Shown here piece after piece: positions 8,626 to 17,600 of a DNA stretch of 47,542 nt. The notes under the pieces were generated by a model. That model did no database searches, was not told the origin of the DNA, and saw nothing but the letters and a program-made list of their open reading frames with translations. The DNA is taken from positions 1 through 47,542 of the forward strand of contig JAGCZA010000052.1 of the NCBI GenBank assembly GCA_017960525.1, given 5' to 3'. The stretch is from Prevotella sp. (GTDB taxonomy: Bacteria > Bacteroidota > Bacteroidia > Bacteroidales > Bacteroidaceae). Made by a program: the position numbers and the translations under genes. Within the stretch, counting starts at the first letter, position 1, and the number at the start of each line of letters is the position of its first letter.

Positions 8626-9972
8626 ATGAATTTTGATTTGAAGAACCTGGCTGGCCACGTCAGCGACTATTTCAACCTGCAGCCCGACAAGGACGACGAG
8701 CAGGCCATCATTGCGCAAATCAGTAGCGGTGTATCCTTTCGGGGAGCCAACCTGTGGGTGCTCATCTTTGCCATCTTCATTGCCTCGCTGGGGCTTAACG
8801 TCAATAGCACGGCAGTCATCATTGGCGCCATGCTCATTTCGCCCCTGATGGGACCCATCATCGGTATGGGCCTGGCTGTGGGTATAAACGACCTGGAACT
8901 GCTGAAACGCTCGGCCAAGAACTATGGCGTGGCGTCGCTCATCAGCGTGCTCACCGCCACCGTCTACTTCTTCCTCACCCCGTTGGGCGAGGCACAGTCG
9001 GAGCTGCTGGCGCGCACGTCGCCGACGCTCTACGATGTGCTCATCGCCTTCTGTGGCGGTGCGGCAGGCATCATCGCCCTGTGCACACGCGGCAAGGGCA
9101 ACGTCATCCCCGGCGTGGCCATCGCCACTGCCCTTATGCCGCCGCTCTGCACGGCTGGCTATGGTCTGGCCACCGGCCATCTGCTCTATTTCCTTGGTGC
9201 TTTCTACCTATTCTTCATCAATACAGTTTTCATTGCTCTGGCCACGTATTTAGGCGTGCGGATGATGCATTTCAAGCGTTCTGATTTTATGGATTCCGAC
9301 ATGACGCGCAAGAGCAGCCGCGTTGTGATGGGCATTGTGGTGCTGACTATGATTCCGGCGCTGGTGATGACTATTGGCATTGTGCGCAGAAGTTTCTTTC
9401 AGAACAATGTAAACAAGTTTGTAAAAAATGAATTGGCACAGAAGGGCACTCAAATTCTTTCTTCTGAGGCTGACGGCTCCGTCTTGAACATTGTGGCCGT
9501 GGGGCGCGAGATTGGCGCTGAAAGTCAGGCCGAAGCCCAGCGGCGAATGGCTCAATACGGGCTGGAGGACTATGAGTTGAAAGTCATCCAAGGCGTGCAG
9601 ACCGACAGCCTGTTGCAACTTAACACCCAGGTGGCCCAGTTGAACACCACTCGTGAGGCTGACCGCCAGCGGCTTGTTGAGTTGTCGGCAGAGGCGGCTC
9701 AACTCAACCAGCAATTGTCTGTTTACGCCCGCTACGACGATTTGGCCGCCGAGATTCGCCCTGAACTGTCAGCCCTCTTCCCACAGGTGACGGCTATCGG
9801 CCTGACGCCGGTGGTGGAGGCCCGCATCGACTCGCTTGTGCAGAGCCGCTATGTGGCGGCCATTGTCACCACTGCCAAGTCTGCAACGCTCACCCACGCC
9901 GAGCGCCAGCGGCTGCACGACTGGCTGAAGGCCCGTGTGCAGGCCGACAGTCTGGTGGTAATTGGGAGGTAA
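8626..9972 (+). CDS. DUF389 (TIGR00341) membrane protein with coiled-coil tail
   Basis: The 448-aa inner-membrane protein of unknown function belongs to the DUF389/TIGR00341 family. Hallmarks are GANLWVLIFAIFIASLGLNV, IIGAMLISPLMGPIIGMG and GVAIATALMPPLCTAGYGLA, with about six membrane helices in residues 40-270. A soluble tail of about 180 residues follows. It contains a likely coiled coil (LNTQVAQLNTTREADRQRL through LSAEAAQLNQQLS) and ends in a small alpha/beta-like segment. The tail is probably periplasmic or a membrane-proximal scaffold (inference). The gene begins 21 bp after ftsK on the same strand and may be read with it. The far end meets the TRIC gene with a 7-bp convergent gap. Confidence 0.85.
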   Translation: MNFDLKNLAGHVSDYFNLQPDKDDEQAIIAQISSGVSFRGANLWVLIFAIFIASLGLNVNSTAVIIGAMLISPLMGPIIGMGLAVGINDLELLKRSAKNYGVASLISVLTATVYFFLTPLGEAQSELLARTSPTLYDVLIAFCGGAAGIIALCTRGKGNVIPGVAIATALMPPLCTAGYGLATGHLLYFLGAFYLFFINTVFIALATYLGVRMMHFKRSDFMDSDMTRKSSRVVMGIVVLTMIPALVMTIGIVRRSFFQNNVNKFVKNELAQKGTQILSSEADGSVLNIVAVGREIGAESQAEAQRRMAQYGLEDYELKVIQGVQTDSLLQLNTQVAQLNTTREADRQRLVELSAEAAQLNQQLSVYARYDDLAAEIRPELSALFPQVTAIGLTPVVEARIDSLVQSRYVAAIVTTAKSATLTHAERQRLHDWLKARVQADSLVVIGR

Positions 9973-9979
9973 AGCAGGG

Positions 9980-10600
9980 CTATACCTCTTCCCCTTTGAG
10001 AATTGGGAGCGACAGGTGGTAGCGCACGGCCAGGAAGCGGATGAGGCAGGTGGTGAAGAAACTCACTATGGAAGTGAGGCCCACCGACAGGCCCAGTACG
10101 ATGCCGCACCAGTAGACGATGCCGCCCAGCACGCAGGCTATGGCATAGATTTCGCGATGGAAGATGACCGGCTCGTTGTTGAGCAGCACGTCGCGGATTA
10201 CACCGCCGGCAGCCCCCGTGACACATCCCATAATGATGGCCACCCAGAAGGGCTGGCCCATGGTGAGGCTCTTCTGTATGCCGGCAATGGTGAACAGGGC
10301 CAGGCCCAGCGTGTCGAACACGAACCACGCATTTTTCAGCGGTTCCATCCAGCGGCCGAAGAAAGCCACCGTCAGCAGGGCCACGGCGGTACATATAATA
10401 TAAATAGGTGTAGTCATCCAGAAAGGCGTGGTGCCCAACATCAGGTCGCGTATGGTGCCGCCGCCGATGGCCACGGCAATGCCGCAAACATAACCGCCAA
10501 ACCAGTCGAAATGTTTGGCGGCGGCGTGGCGGATGCCGGATATGGCAAAAGCAAAGGTACCCAGCAGTTCGATGACCTTGACGATGATTTCCTCGTTCAT
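9980..10600 (-). CDS. Trimeric intracellular cation (TRIC) channel family protein
   Basis: The 206-aa membrane protein belongs to the bacterial TRIC/UPF0126 (YicG/YadS) family. Two homologous three-helix repeats each carry the glycine-rich signature, GGGTIRDLMLG in the first and AGGVIRDVLLN in the second, plus a seventh helix. Bacterial TRIC proteins form homotrimeric potassium-permeable pores. The physiological role in Bacteroidetes is not established. The start codon overlaps the stop of the upstream TPR gene in an ATGA arrangement (10597-10600), so the two are translationally coupled. Confidence 0.9.
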   Translation of the reverse strand: MNEEIIVKVIELLGTFAFAISGIRHAAAKHFDWFGGYVCGIAVAIGGGTIRDLMLGTTPFWMTTPIYIICTAVALLTVAFFGRWMEPLKNAWFVFDTLGLALFTIAGIQKSLTMGQPFWVAIIMGCVTGAAGGVIRDVLLNNEPVIFHREIYAIACVLGGIVYWCGIVLGLSVGLTSIVSFFTTCLIRFLAVRYHLSLPILKGEEV

Positions 10601-11475
10601 AGCCCGAAGGGATTGATGGGCGAATAGGCACGTTTCATCATCTGCTCTACGCCCTCGGCCTCATATTCGCCGTTGGTGCCATCCAGTTCGCCAGGGTTCA
10701 GTTCCAGCAAGTGGCGCATATCCTCCTCGGCACCGCGCTTGTCGCCCTGTTCCATTTTCAGTTTGCCGCGCTCGCGCAGGGCGTCAAGCTGGAAGGGGTT
10801 CAGCTCCATCACTTTGTCGTAGATGGCGATGGCCTCGGCGGCGTTGCCCTCGGCGTAAGCCACGCGGGCGGCCAGCAGGAGCACATCCTCGTTGTCCTCG
10901 GTGTGGCTCACCAGCCAGTCGGCATCTTCGCGGGCACCTTTCGCGTCGCCCATTGCCAGCAGGGTCCGGGCGCGTAGCAGTCGTGCGTCGCCTTGTTGCT
11001 CGTCCAGCGCGATGGCCTTGGTGAGCAGAGCGATGGCTTCCACCAGGTCGCCCTCTCCTTTGGCAGCTTGTCCCAGCATATAGCTGATGGTGGCGTTGTC
11101 GCCTGTCTGTTCTTGTGCCTGCAGGCAGAGTGCCTTCATCTCGGCGTAGTCTTCCGTCAGATAGGCCACATGGGCGGCTTGCAGCAGCACCTTGATGTTG
11201 TCGGGTGCTTGGGCGGCGATGGTCTTCAGCTCGGCCAGCGACTCGTCGAGTGCCCCTGAGGCAAGTAGTGCCTGCGAGAGATAGTCGCGTGTCTCCAGGT
11301 CGTCCTTCAGCTTGAGTGCCTCGCGGAAGCACTTGACGGCATAGTCCATCTGGTGGATGCGCATGGCCTTCACCCCGTCATATTTCAGCAAGTCAAAGTT
11401 GCGCGCCTCGTTGTTCTTCTTCTCTTCTTCGGGGTTGGTTTCTTCCCCGCCAAAAAATGTCTTCCAGAATCCCAT
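10597..11475 (-). CDS. Tetratricopeptide repeat protein
   Basis: The 292-aa protein has no signal peptide and consists largely of TPR units from about residue 30 to 265, for example AMRIHQMDYAVKCFREALKL, VEAIALLTKAIALD and AAEAIAIYDKVMELNPFQLD. TPR folds are protein-interaction scaffolds, and no enzymatic domain is present. The N-terminus (MGFWKTFFGGEETNPEEEKK) is charged and probably disordered. Coupling to the TRIC channel gene by ATGA overlap suggests a functional link, but no partner can be named. Confidence 0.85.
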   Translation of the reverse strand: MGFWKTFFGGEETNPEEEKKNNEARNFDLLKYDGVKAMRIHQMDYAVKCFREALKLKDDLETRDYLSQALLASGALDESLAELKTIAAQAPDNIKVLLQAAHVAYLTEDYAEMKALCLQAQEQTGDNATISYMLGQAAKGEGDLVEAIALLTKAIALDEQQGDARLLRARTLLAMGDAKGAREDADWLVSHTEDNEDVLLLAARVAYAEGNAAEAIAIYDKVMELNPFQLDALRERGKLKMEQGDKRGAEEDMRHLLELNPGELDGTNGEYEAEGVEQMMKRAYSPINPFGL

Positions 11476-11512
11476 AGTCTCTTGATATGAGTTTTGATTG
11501 TCAATGTGGGTG

Positions 11513-11544
11513 CAAAGTTACGAATTTTCCGCCAATTGGCCAAG
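11513..11544 (-). promoter_or_regulatory. Promoter of TPR-TRIC operon
   Basis: On the minus strand, CTTG (11541-11544, weak -33) is followed after 20 bases by TAACTTTG (11513-11520, perfect -7). It lies about 38 bases ahead of the TPR start. Confidence 0.55.
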
Positions 11545-11585
11545 GAAGTTGTGCCAGAAATTGTGGCAGCACGTTCAGCCCCAAA

Positions 11586-11670
11586 AATTTGGACGAACCA
11601 AACTCATAGTTTGGACGAACCAAACTGGTAGTTTGGACGAACCAAAGTGGTAGTTTGGACGAACCAAATT
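11586..11670. repeat. 22-bp tandem hairpin repeat, four copies
   Basis: Four near-identical units at 22-bp spacing begin at about 11586, 11608, 11630 and 11652. The core is AGTTTGGACGAACCAAACT, which is itself a 7-bp inverted repeat (AGTTTGG/CCAAACT) around a 5-base centre. The units are separated by 3-5 bases. The same unit recurs at 35299-35361 and in degraded form at 47331-47390. Confidence 0.9.
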
Positions 11671-11991
11671 TTTCTCCCAATTATTTTCTCGTTTCCCAAT
11701 TATTTCGTAACTTTGCACCGTCTTCAGCCCGATGATGATGATGCCTACTGAGGTGGGCGGAGCTACAGGGCTGGGCACTACATAATGGAAAAGCGTCACA
11801 CGATGCTTTGTTGATTGGCTATCTGAAATTACCACAAGAAGATGTGTGTCAATGACAATGCGGAGTATGATGTCACGGGATTGCTGATTACGTATCCCCG
11901 TTGTGTGCGTGAAGGCTAATCAAGACTCTTTCGGGTATATCAGCAATCATACGTGGGTACATGCCACTATTCAAAAGATTATATGAAAGAT
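11671..11991. other. Intergenic region with possible gene fossil
   Basis: There is no convincing gene. A promoter-like TAACTTTG (11708-11715) precedes a run of four ATG codons (11726-11737) that opens a 17-codon frame. Around 11840-11920 a plus-strand frame reads MCVNDNAEYDVTGLLITYPR and ends soon after in a stop. That looks like the decayed tail of some protein that I cannot identify. Confidence 0.3.
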
Positions 11992-12017
11992 AAAACCACC
12001 CCTTGCGGGATGGTTTT
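11992..12017 (-). terminator. Probable terminator of prmC-recX-comF operon
   Basis: The inverted repeat is AAAACCA (11992-11998) and TGGTTTT (12011-12017), with further CCC/GGG pairing inside and a small TTGC loop. On the minus strand it ends in TTTTATCTTT. It lies about 200 bases beyond the comF stop, so it would end that operon if no nearer site is used. Confidence 0.45.
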
Positions 12018-12220
12018 AGTAGTGGAGTAGTTATCGTGATGTCTTGCTCCAAGGGCAATATCAATATAGTCTTGCCCCCCTCGGGATTCTGCCCGGATAG
12101 CCAAACTTAAGTTTGACGCTGCAAATATAGGCATTATTTCTGAATCCTGCAACTTTTTTAGCAACTTTTTTGTTTGGTTCAGGAAAAATGGGGTCAGTTG
12201 AAAATTCCGATGCATATATT

Positions 12221-12922
12221 TCAGACCACTTTCGTGAGGCCCAGCGAGAGGATGCTGATTTTCACGCCGCCGGCTTTGCACAGTTCCTTGGCGCAGGCTT
12301 TGATGGTGGCGCCGGTGGTGACGATGTCGTCGACCACGAGCAGGTGCTTGCCGGCGATGCGGCTGCCATTGGCCAGCAGGAAGGCTTCCTCCACATTCTC
12401 CAAGCGTTCCCAGATGCTGTTCTGTGTCTGGCTCTTGTTGAAATGTTTGCGCCTGACCACATCTGTGTAGACGGGCAGGCCGGTCACCTGGCCGATGCCA
12501 CGGGCTATCTGTTCGCTCTGGTTGTAGCCCCGCTGCCATTTCCGCTTGCGGGTCAGGGGCACGGGCACCGTGGCGTCGATGCCCTCGAAGAAGCCGCTGC
12601 TGGCAAACTGGCGGGCGGCCATACGGCCCAGGTCGGTGCCGATGTCGGCCTGTCCGTGGTATTTCAGGTCATAGATGAGCCGCGCCACCTCCGAGTGCGG
12701 TTCGTAGTAGAACAAGGCTGCTGCCCGCTCAACTGGCAGTACACCCCAAAAGAGCCGCGCCATCACGTTGTCGTAGGCGTTTGATTCCATGTGCGTGAGT
12801 GGCAGATGCAGATGGCAGGCCACGCAGATAGTGTTTTCGTCGGCAGTCAGCCGTTGGCCGCAGACGGCACAGGTGCGTGGGCTTATCAGGTCGAACAGGT
12901 CAGTCCAGAAACTCGTCTTCAT
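12221..12922 (-). CDS. ComF family phosphoribosyltransferase-like protein
   Basis: The 233-aa protein has an N-terminal zinc-ribbon-like pair, Cys18/Cys21 and Cys33/Cys36. A type I PRTase fold follows, with the PRPP-binding loop VVDDIVTTGAT near residues 194-204. LIYDLKYHGQ and KRKWQRGYNQSEQIARGI are hallmark ComF segments. In Firmicutes and Haemophilus, ComF helps DNA uptake for transformation and may assist the helicase at the inner membrane. In Bacteroidetes the protein is common but its role is less clear. It overlaps the upstream recX by 23 bp and is the last gene of prmC-recX-comF. Confidence 0.9.
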   Translation of the reverse strand: MKTSFWTDLFDLISPRTCAVCGQRLTADENTICVACHLHLPLTHMESNAYDNVMARLFWGVLPVERAAALFYYEPHSEVARLIYDLKYHGQADIGTDLGRMAARQFASSGFFEGIDATVPVPLTRKRKWQRGYNQSEQIARGIGQVTGLPVYTDVVRRKHFNKSQTQNSIWERLENVEEAFLLANGSRIAGKHLLVVDDIVTTGATIKACAKELCKAGGVKISILSLGLTKVV

Positions 12923-13397
12923 CTTCTACGTCGATGCATTGCCTGATGATTTCCATGTCGTAGCCACGCGAAAGGGCATACCTGATGAGCTTCTGGTTCA
13001 GCTCGTAGGGGCTGTTGGCCTTGGTGGTGTGCCGCTTTTGCTGGAGCAGGGGCATGAGTGCGTCCACATAGTCCTGTGGCGGCACAGCGTCGAGCACGTC
13101 GCGGCAGACTGCCGGGTCGATGCGTTTCTGGTGCAGGGCCTGCTCCACCTTCCGTCGGCCCCAGCGGTCGTAGTGCACTTTGTCGTTTGCGAAAGCCCGT
13201 GCATAGCGGGCATCGTCCACATATTGTTCCTTCACCAGGCGGGCCATCACCTGGGCCTGCTCCGCCTCGGCCACGCCCCACTGCCGCATCTTGTCCAGCA
13301 TGTCCTGCTGGCAGTGCTCGCTGCGGGCGCACAGAGCCGAGAGGCGCGTGTAGGCCTGCTGGCCGTTCAAGGGTTGCTTTACTGTTTGCATACGCAT
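12900..13397 (-). CDS. recX: Regulatory protein RecX
   Basis: The 165-aa alpha-helical RecX family protein binds RecA filaments and limits their activity. Recognised segments are three-helix repeats: DMLDKMRQWGV, LVKEQYVDDARYARAFANDK and WGRRKVEQALHQKRID. The YVDDARYARAF stretch is the strongest family signature. The start overlaps the prmC stop by 19 bp and the end overlaps comF by 23 bp, so the three genes are tightly coupled. recA is not in this window. An ATG two codons later (13391) is an equally possible start. Confidence 0.9.
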   Translation of the reverse strand: MRMQTVKQPLNGQQAYTRLSALCARSEHCQQDMLDKMRQWGVAEAEQAQVMARLVKEQYVDDARYARAFANDKVHYDRWGRRKVEQALHQKRIDPAVCRDVLDAVPPQDYVDALMPLLQQKRHTTKANSPYELNQKLIRYALSRGYDMEIIRQCIDVEDEDEFLD

Positions 13398-14362
13398 GTA
13401 AATCGTTGTTTGCCAAACTGGTCTTTTCTGGTCTCCACGGTGCTGAAGCCCGCTTGGTGCAGCATAGCTTCAAGAGGTGAGACGTATAGATGGTTGATTT
13501 CAAAGTAGAGCCGTCCGCCGGGAACCAGCGTCTGTGCGGCATAGCCGGCGATGGCGCGGTAGAACAGCAGCGGGTCGTCGTCGCTGACGAAAAGGGCCTC
13601 CTCCGGCTCATAGTCTGTCACGTTGCGGCTCATGTCTTCACGCTCCTGTCGGCAGATATAGGGCGGATTGCTTACAATGATATTCCACGTTGGCGCTGGG
13701 GGCAGGGTAGGGTGGAGGGCATCTTGCCGCTCAACAGTCACCTCGACCCCCAGCCGTCGGGCGTTGTCGGCGGCTGTGTCTATGGCCGTCTCGCTCACGT
13801 CCCACGCTGTCACGCGGCTGCCATCGATTTCTGCCGCCAGCGTGCAGGCGATGCAGCCGCTGCCTGTGCCAATGTCAAGAATCCTGATGTCCTTTCCTTG
13901 CGAATCCCTTTCTGCCGAAAACGGTGGTATAGCCTCTCCCCTCGAAAGCGGTGGTGTGGCTTCTCCCCTCGAAAGCGGTGGTATAGTCTCACCCCTCGAA
14001 AGCGGTGGTATAACCTCTCCCCTCCCTTCAAGGGGAGGGGGCGGGGGTGGGGTCTGTAATGTCGCAAAAATCCACCTGCACAGTTCCTCTGTCTCAGGAC
14101 GGGGGATGAGCACGCCTGGCCCCACGCGGAAACGGCGTCCGCAAAATTCGGCCTGCCCCAGCACATACTGCACTGGCTCACACTGCATCAGGCGCGACTG
14201 CAAAAGACGCAGAGGCATTTCGGGCAGCGTCTCCATTCGTCCGCACAGCAAATCGGCGTGGGTCAGCCCATAGAGTGTCTCCATCACCAACTGCGTCATC
14301 GCTTTAGCCTCGCCTGCCTCGCATACAGTTGTTAGTGGTCTCCAAAATTCATCGTAACTCAT
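13379..14362 (-). CDS. prmC: Release factor glutamine methyltransferase PrmC with repeat-derived insert
   Basis: PrmC methylates the GGQ glutamine of release factors RF1 and RF2 with SAM. The helical N-terminal domain (about residues 1-105) ends in CEPVQYVLGQAEFCGRRF and LIPRPETEEL. The Rossmann domain carries LDIGTGSGCIA and the catalytic NPPY motif. At 327 aa it is about 45-50 residues longer than usual. The excess is one proline-rich insert (about residues 107-155) between the two domains, made of four 9-residue units of the form IPPLSRGET preceded by PPPPPPLEGRGE. The DNA behind it is a 27-bp tandem repeat plus a dispersed palindromic element (13922-14057). The frame is kept and the catalytic motifs are intact, so it is probably functional. 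A -7 box, TAATTTTG on the minus strand (14393-14400), lies just upstream. Confidence 0.93.
   Translation of the reverse strand: MSYDEFWRPLTTVCEAGEAKAMTQLVMETLYGLTHADLLCGRMETLPEMPLRLLQSRLMQCEPVQYVLGQAEFCGRRFRVGPGVLIPRPETEELCRWIFATLQTPPPPPPLEGRGEVIPPLSRGETIPPLSRGEATPPLSRGEAIPPFSAERDSQGKDIRILDIGTGSGCIACTLAAEIDGSRVTAWDVSETAIDTAADNARRLGVEVTVERQDALHPTLPPAPTWNIIVSNPPYICRQEREDMSRNVTDYEPEEALFVSDDDPLLFYRAIAGYAAQTLVPGGRLYFEINHLYVSPLEAMLHQAGFSTVETRKDQFGKQRFTCVCKQ
13922..14029. repeat. 27-bp tandem repeat inside prmC, four copies
   Basis: CGGTGGTAT-type units start at 13922, 13949, 13976 and 14003, an exact 27-bp period. Each unit reads roughly CGGTGGTATAGCCTCTCCCC followed by TCGAAAG. Because 27 is a multiple of three, each copy adds nine residues to PrmC without shifting the frame. 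Confidence 0.92.
14011..14057. repeat. Dispersed C/G-rich palindromic element, copy inside prmC
   Basis: The element opens AACCTCTCCCCTCCCTT, then has AAGGGGAGGGG and a G-rich tail ending GGGTCTGTAA. It is nearly the same as the intergenic copy at 35432-35476 and as the reverse complement of 35503-35545. Here it lies within the prmC reading frame. Confidence 0.8.
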
Positions 14363-14560
14363 ACGTCAAAACCTTCAAATAGATAAACAATGCAAAATTA
14401 GTCAAAAATAGTGAAATAGCTGCAATTATCCCCCTCCATTCATTTTTCTTTGCGTCTCTTACTGTTTTGTTTTTGTCTCATTTTAATAAAATAAGTGGAT
14501 ATTATAAAAATATTAAATAAAATAGCAACGAATTTGTTAATGATGTAAACGAATTTTTCC
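14363..14560. other. AT-rich divergent intergenic region upstream of the PUL
   Basis: About 200 bases separate prmC from the first SusC. I see the prmC -7 box at 14393-14400 and AT-rich sequence running up to the PUL -7 box at 14561. No regulator gene and no clear operator palindrome is visible. Confidence 0.4.
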
Positions 14561-14568
14561 TAAATTTG
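14561..14568 (+). promoter_or_regulatory. -7 box of the PUL operon
   Basis: TAAATTTG fits TAnnTTTG. A TTTG (14533-14536) lies 24 bases further up, which is too far for a good -33 box. This suggests a promoter that needs an activator, as is usual for SusC/D operons. Confidence 0.45.
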
Positions 14569-14647
14569 CAAGCAAAATTTACTATGGCAGGCAATGATTG
14601 AAAAAAATTATATAATAAAAACGAGTTATGAATCAAAAACAGACAAG

Positions 14648-17600
14648 ATGAAACAGTTGACAAACTTTGTGAAAGGGACTGTTCTTCGTAATCCCGTCCG
14701 GCTATGCCGAATGTCGACATTCTTGTTGGCGATGATGTTCTGCACAACAATGTGGGCGCAGGACATTTCCATCAAGGGAACAGTTACCGATTCTAACGGC
14801 GAGGGGCTGATAGGCGCCTCGGTCGTAGTGAAGGGAAACACGTCGCTCGGTACGATTACCGATTTCGACGGTAACTTCCGCCTGAATGTGCCTTCCGAAC
14901 AGTCAGTGGTGGTGATTTCCTATGTAGGAATGGTCACGAAGGAAGTCAAAGTCGGCAAGCAGCGTAACATTAAGGTTGCACTCGCCGACAACACCAAGCT
15001 GGACGAAGTCGTTGTAGTGGGCTACGGACAGCAGAAGAAAGCATCGGTGGTCGGTGCAATCACGCAGACCACGGGTGAAGTGCTTGAACGGGCTGCAGGT
15101 ATCGGTAGCGTCAGTGCTGCCCTTACTGGTAACCTTCCGGGTATCGCAACCATCGCTTCCTCAGGTCAGCCTGGTGAAGAAGACCCGCGCATCTATATTC
15201 GCGGTGCAGCTGCCTGGAACCAGGATGCCCAGCCGCTGATCCTCGTCGATGGAGTCAAGCGTGAAATCAAGGCCGTGGATATTTCTTCCGTGGCTACGGT
15301 GTCAGTGCTGAAGGACGCATCGGCTACTGCCGTTTACGGTGTGGAGGGTGCTAACGGTGTTATCCTTATCACCACCAAGCGTGGTGTCGAGGGTAAGGCC
15401 AGAATCGATGTCGGCTTCAATGCTACGTTGAAGGCTGTCTCGAAGCTGCCCCGCAAGTATGATTCCTACGACGGCTATATGCTGCGCAACCAGGCCATCG
15501 AGCATGAGCTTGCTTTGGGCGGCGCAGGCTCGTGGGCATACTATCGTCCGCAGACATTCATCAACCTCTTCCGCAACCAGGACGGAACGGTGAAGCCAAA
15601 CTATACTGCCGACGGCAACTACCTGGGCGACTACAGCCAGGCAGAGCGCTATCCTAACATTGACTGGCAGGATGAGATGTTCAAAAGCACTGCCCTGTCT
15701 TATAATGCAAACCTCAATTTCTCTGGTGGTACGCAGGCCGTGAAGTATTTCGTGGCATTCGACTTCCAGAACGAAGGCGATATGACCCGTATTTGGGACA
15801 ACAACCAGGGCTACGAAGGCGGTTATGCCTACAATCGTCTGAATGTGCGTTCTAATCTGGACTTCCAGATCACAAAGACCACACAGTTCAGGGTGAGCCT
15901 GGCCGGCTCAAATGCCCAGCAGAAAACCCCGCGTTATTATTATGGTAATAGCGGCGAGTGGTTCCAGCAGCAGAACTGGGCCGGTGCCTATCGTATGCCG
16001 CCAAACGTCTACCCCGTCCGCTTCTCAAACGGCGCTTGGGGATGGTCGCGTCTGGCAGCATCCAACATGGCCAACTCTTGTATGAACGTGTCAACCGCAG
16101 GTTATGAGCTGAAGACCATCACACGTATCTTCACCGACTTCTCGCTCGAGCAGGACCTCAAATTCATCACGCCAGGCCTCATCGCACGCGGAACCATCTC
16201 ATGGGACAACCAGTTCAATGAGGGCGACCGTGGTATCAATGCCGCTGGTGGTTCTCACGTGAATAATACGGCATACATCATCCCTGAGGATGGCCAGCTC
16301 CTTTTTGAGAATGAGATTTACGCACAGACAGGTTTCGACTTCTACGAAAAGCGCGACTGGAGCACTCAGGCCGGTAGCGTCAATTATACAAGCCGTGCAA
16401 CCGAAATGTCGCTCCAGCTTTTCTGGGCACGCCAGCTCGGCATCCATAACATCTCGCTCATGGGTAACTGGAAACGCCGTATCAATGCCGGCAATGCCGA
16501 CCTTGAGAACCGCCGTGAGGACTGGGTGTTCCGTACAACATACGACTTGATGGGCAAGTATTTCGCAGAGTTCAACGGCGCTTATAACGGTTCGCAGAGG
16601 TTCTCGCCCGACAACCGCTTCGCGTTCTTCTGCTCAGGAGCTGCAGGCTGGATGATTTCGGAAGAGAAATTTATGCAGCCGCTGAAGGAAAAAGGTATTA
16701 TTGACATGTTCAAGATACGCGGCTCTATTGGCGAAATTGGTGACGATAGTTCAGGTGCACGTTGGGCATACCTGACTGGTTGGGAAGTCGCCGGGCCTTA
16801 CGCAATGAACCTTGACCACTCCAACAGCCCCTTTACTGGCTATAAGGAGGCAACCATCGCACAGCCTGACCTCCGTTGGGCAACGGTAAGGAAGAAGAAC
16901 CTCGGTTTCGACTACGCCTTCCTCAATGGTATGTTCGCTGGTAGTTTCGACTGGTTCCGCGACGACCGTTACGACATCTTTATTTCGGGTGCCGACCGTT
17001 CCGTGCCTTCATATTATGGTGCTGCCATGACCCCCGATATCAACAAGGGTAAGATCAAGAACACTGGTTTCGAGATTGAGCTTCGCTTCAACAAGGTCTT
17101 GAAGAACGGTATGCGCTTCTGGGCAAACACCAACTACACATACGCCCACAACGTCATCAAACTGAAGGATGACCCGGAATTGATTCCCAGCTACCGCAAG
17201 GCACAGGGCTATTCCCAGGGACAGTACCACTCTTACATCGACAACGGCTACATCAGCACCTACGACGAACTCTACAGTACGCCTGAACGTGAGAAGGACG
17301 ACGAGACAATCCTCATTGGCGACCATTACATCGTAGACTTCAATGGCGACGGTAAGGTGGACGAGACCAACGACCAGGCTCCTTACGGCTATACAGAAAA
17401 CCCGGAGCACACCTACAATGCCACCATCGGCTGGGAGTGGAAGGGATTCTCATGCTTCGCACAGCTCTATGGCGTCACAGGTGTCACCCGCGACGTGGGT
17501 CTGCCCTCATTCGGCGACCAGCTGCTCACAGTTTATGACAATGGCACTTGGTGGAATCCAGAACAAGGAGGCGGTGAAGTGGTCGTCCCGAGATTTACCA

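Noticed and set aside
11586-11670. CRISPR array
   Set aside because: The unit is 22 bp with only 3-5 bases between cores and no unique spacers, and no cas gene is nearby.
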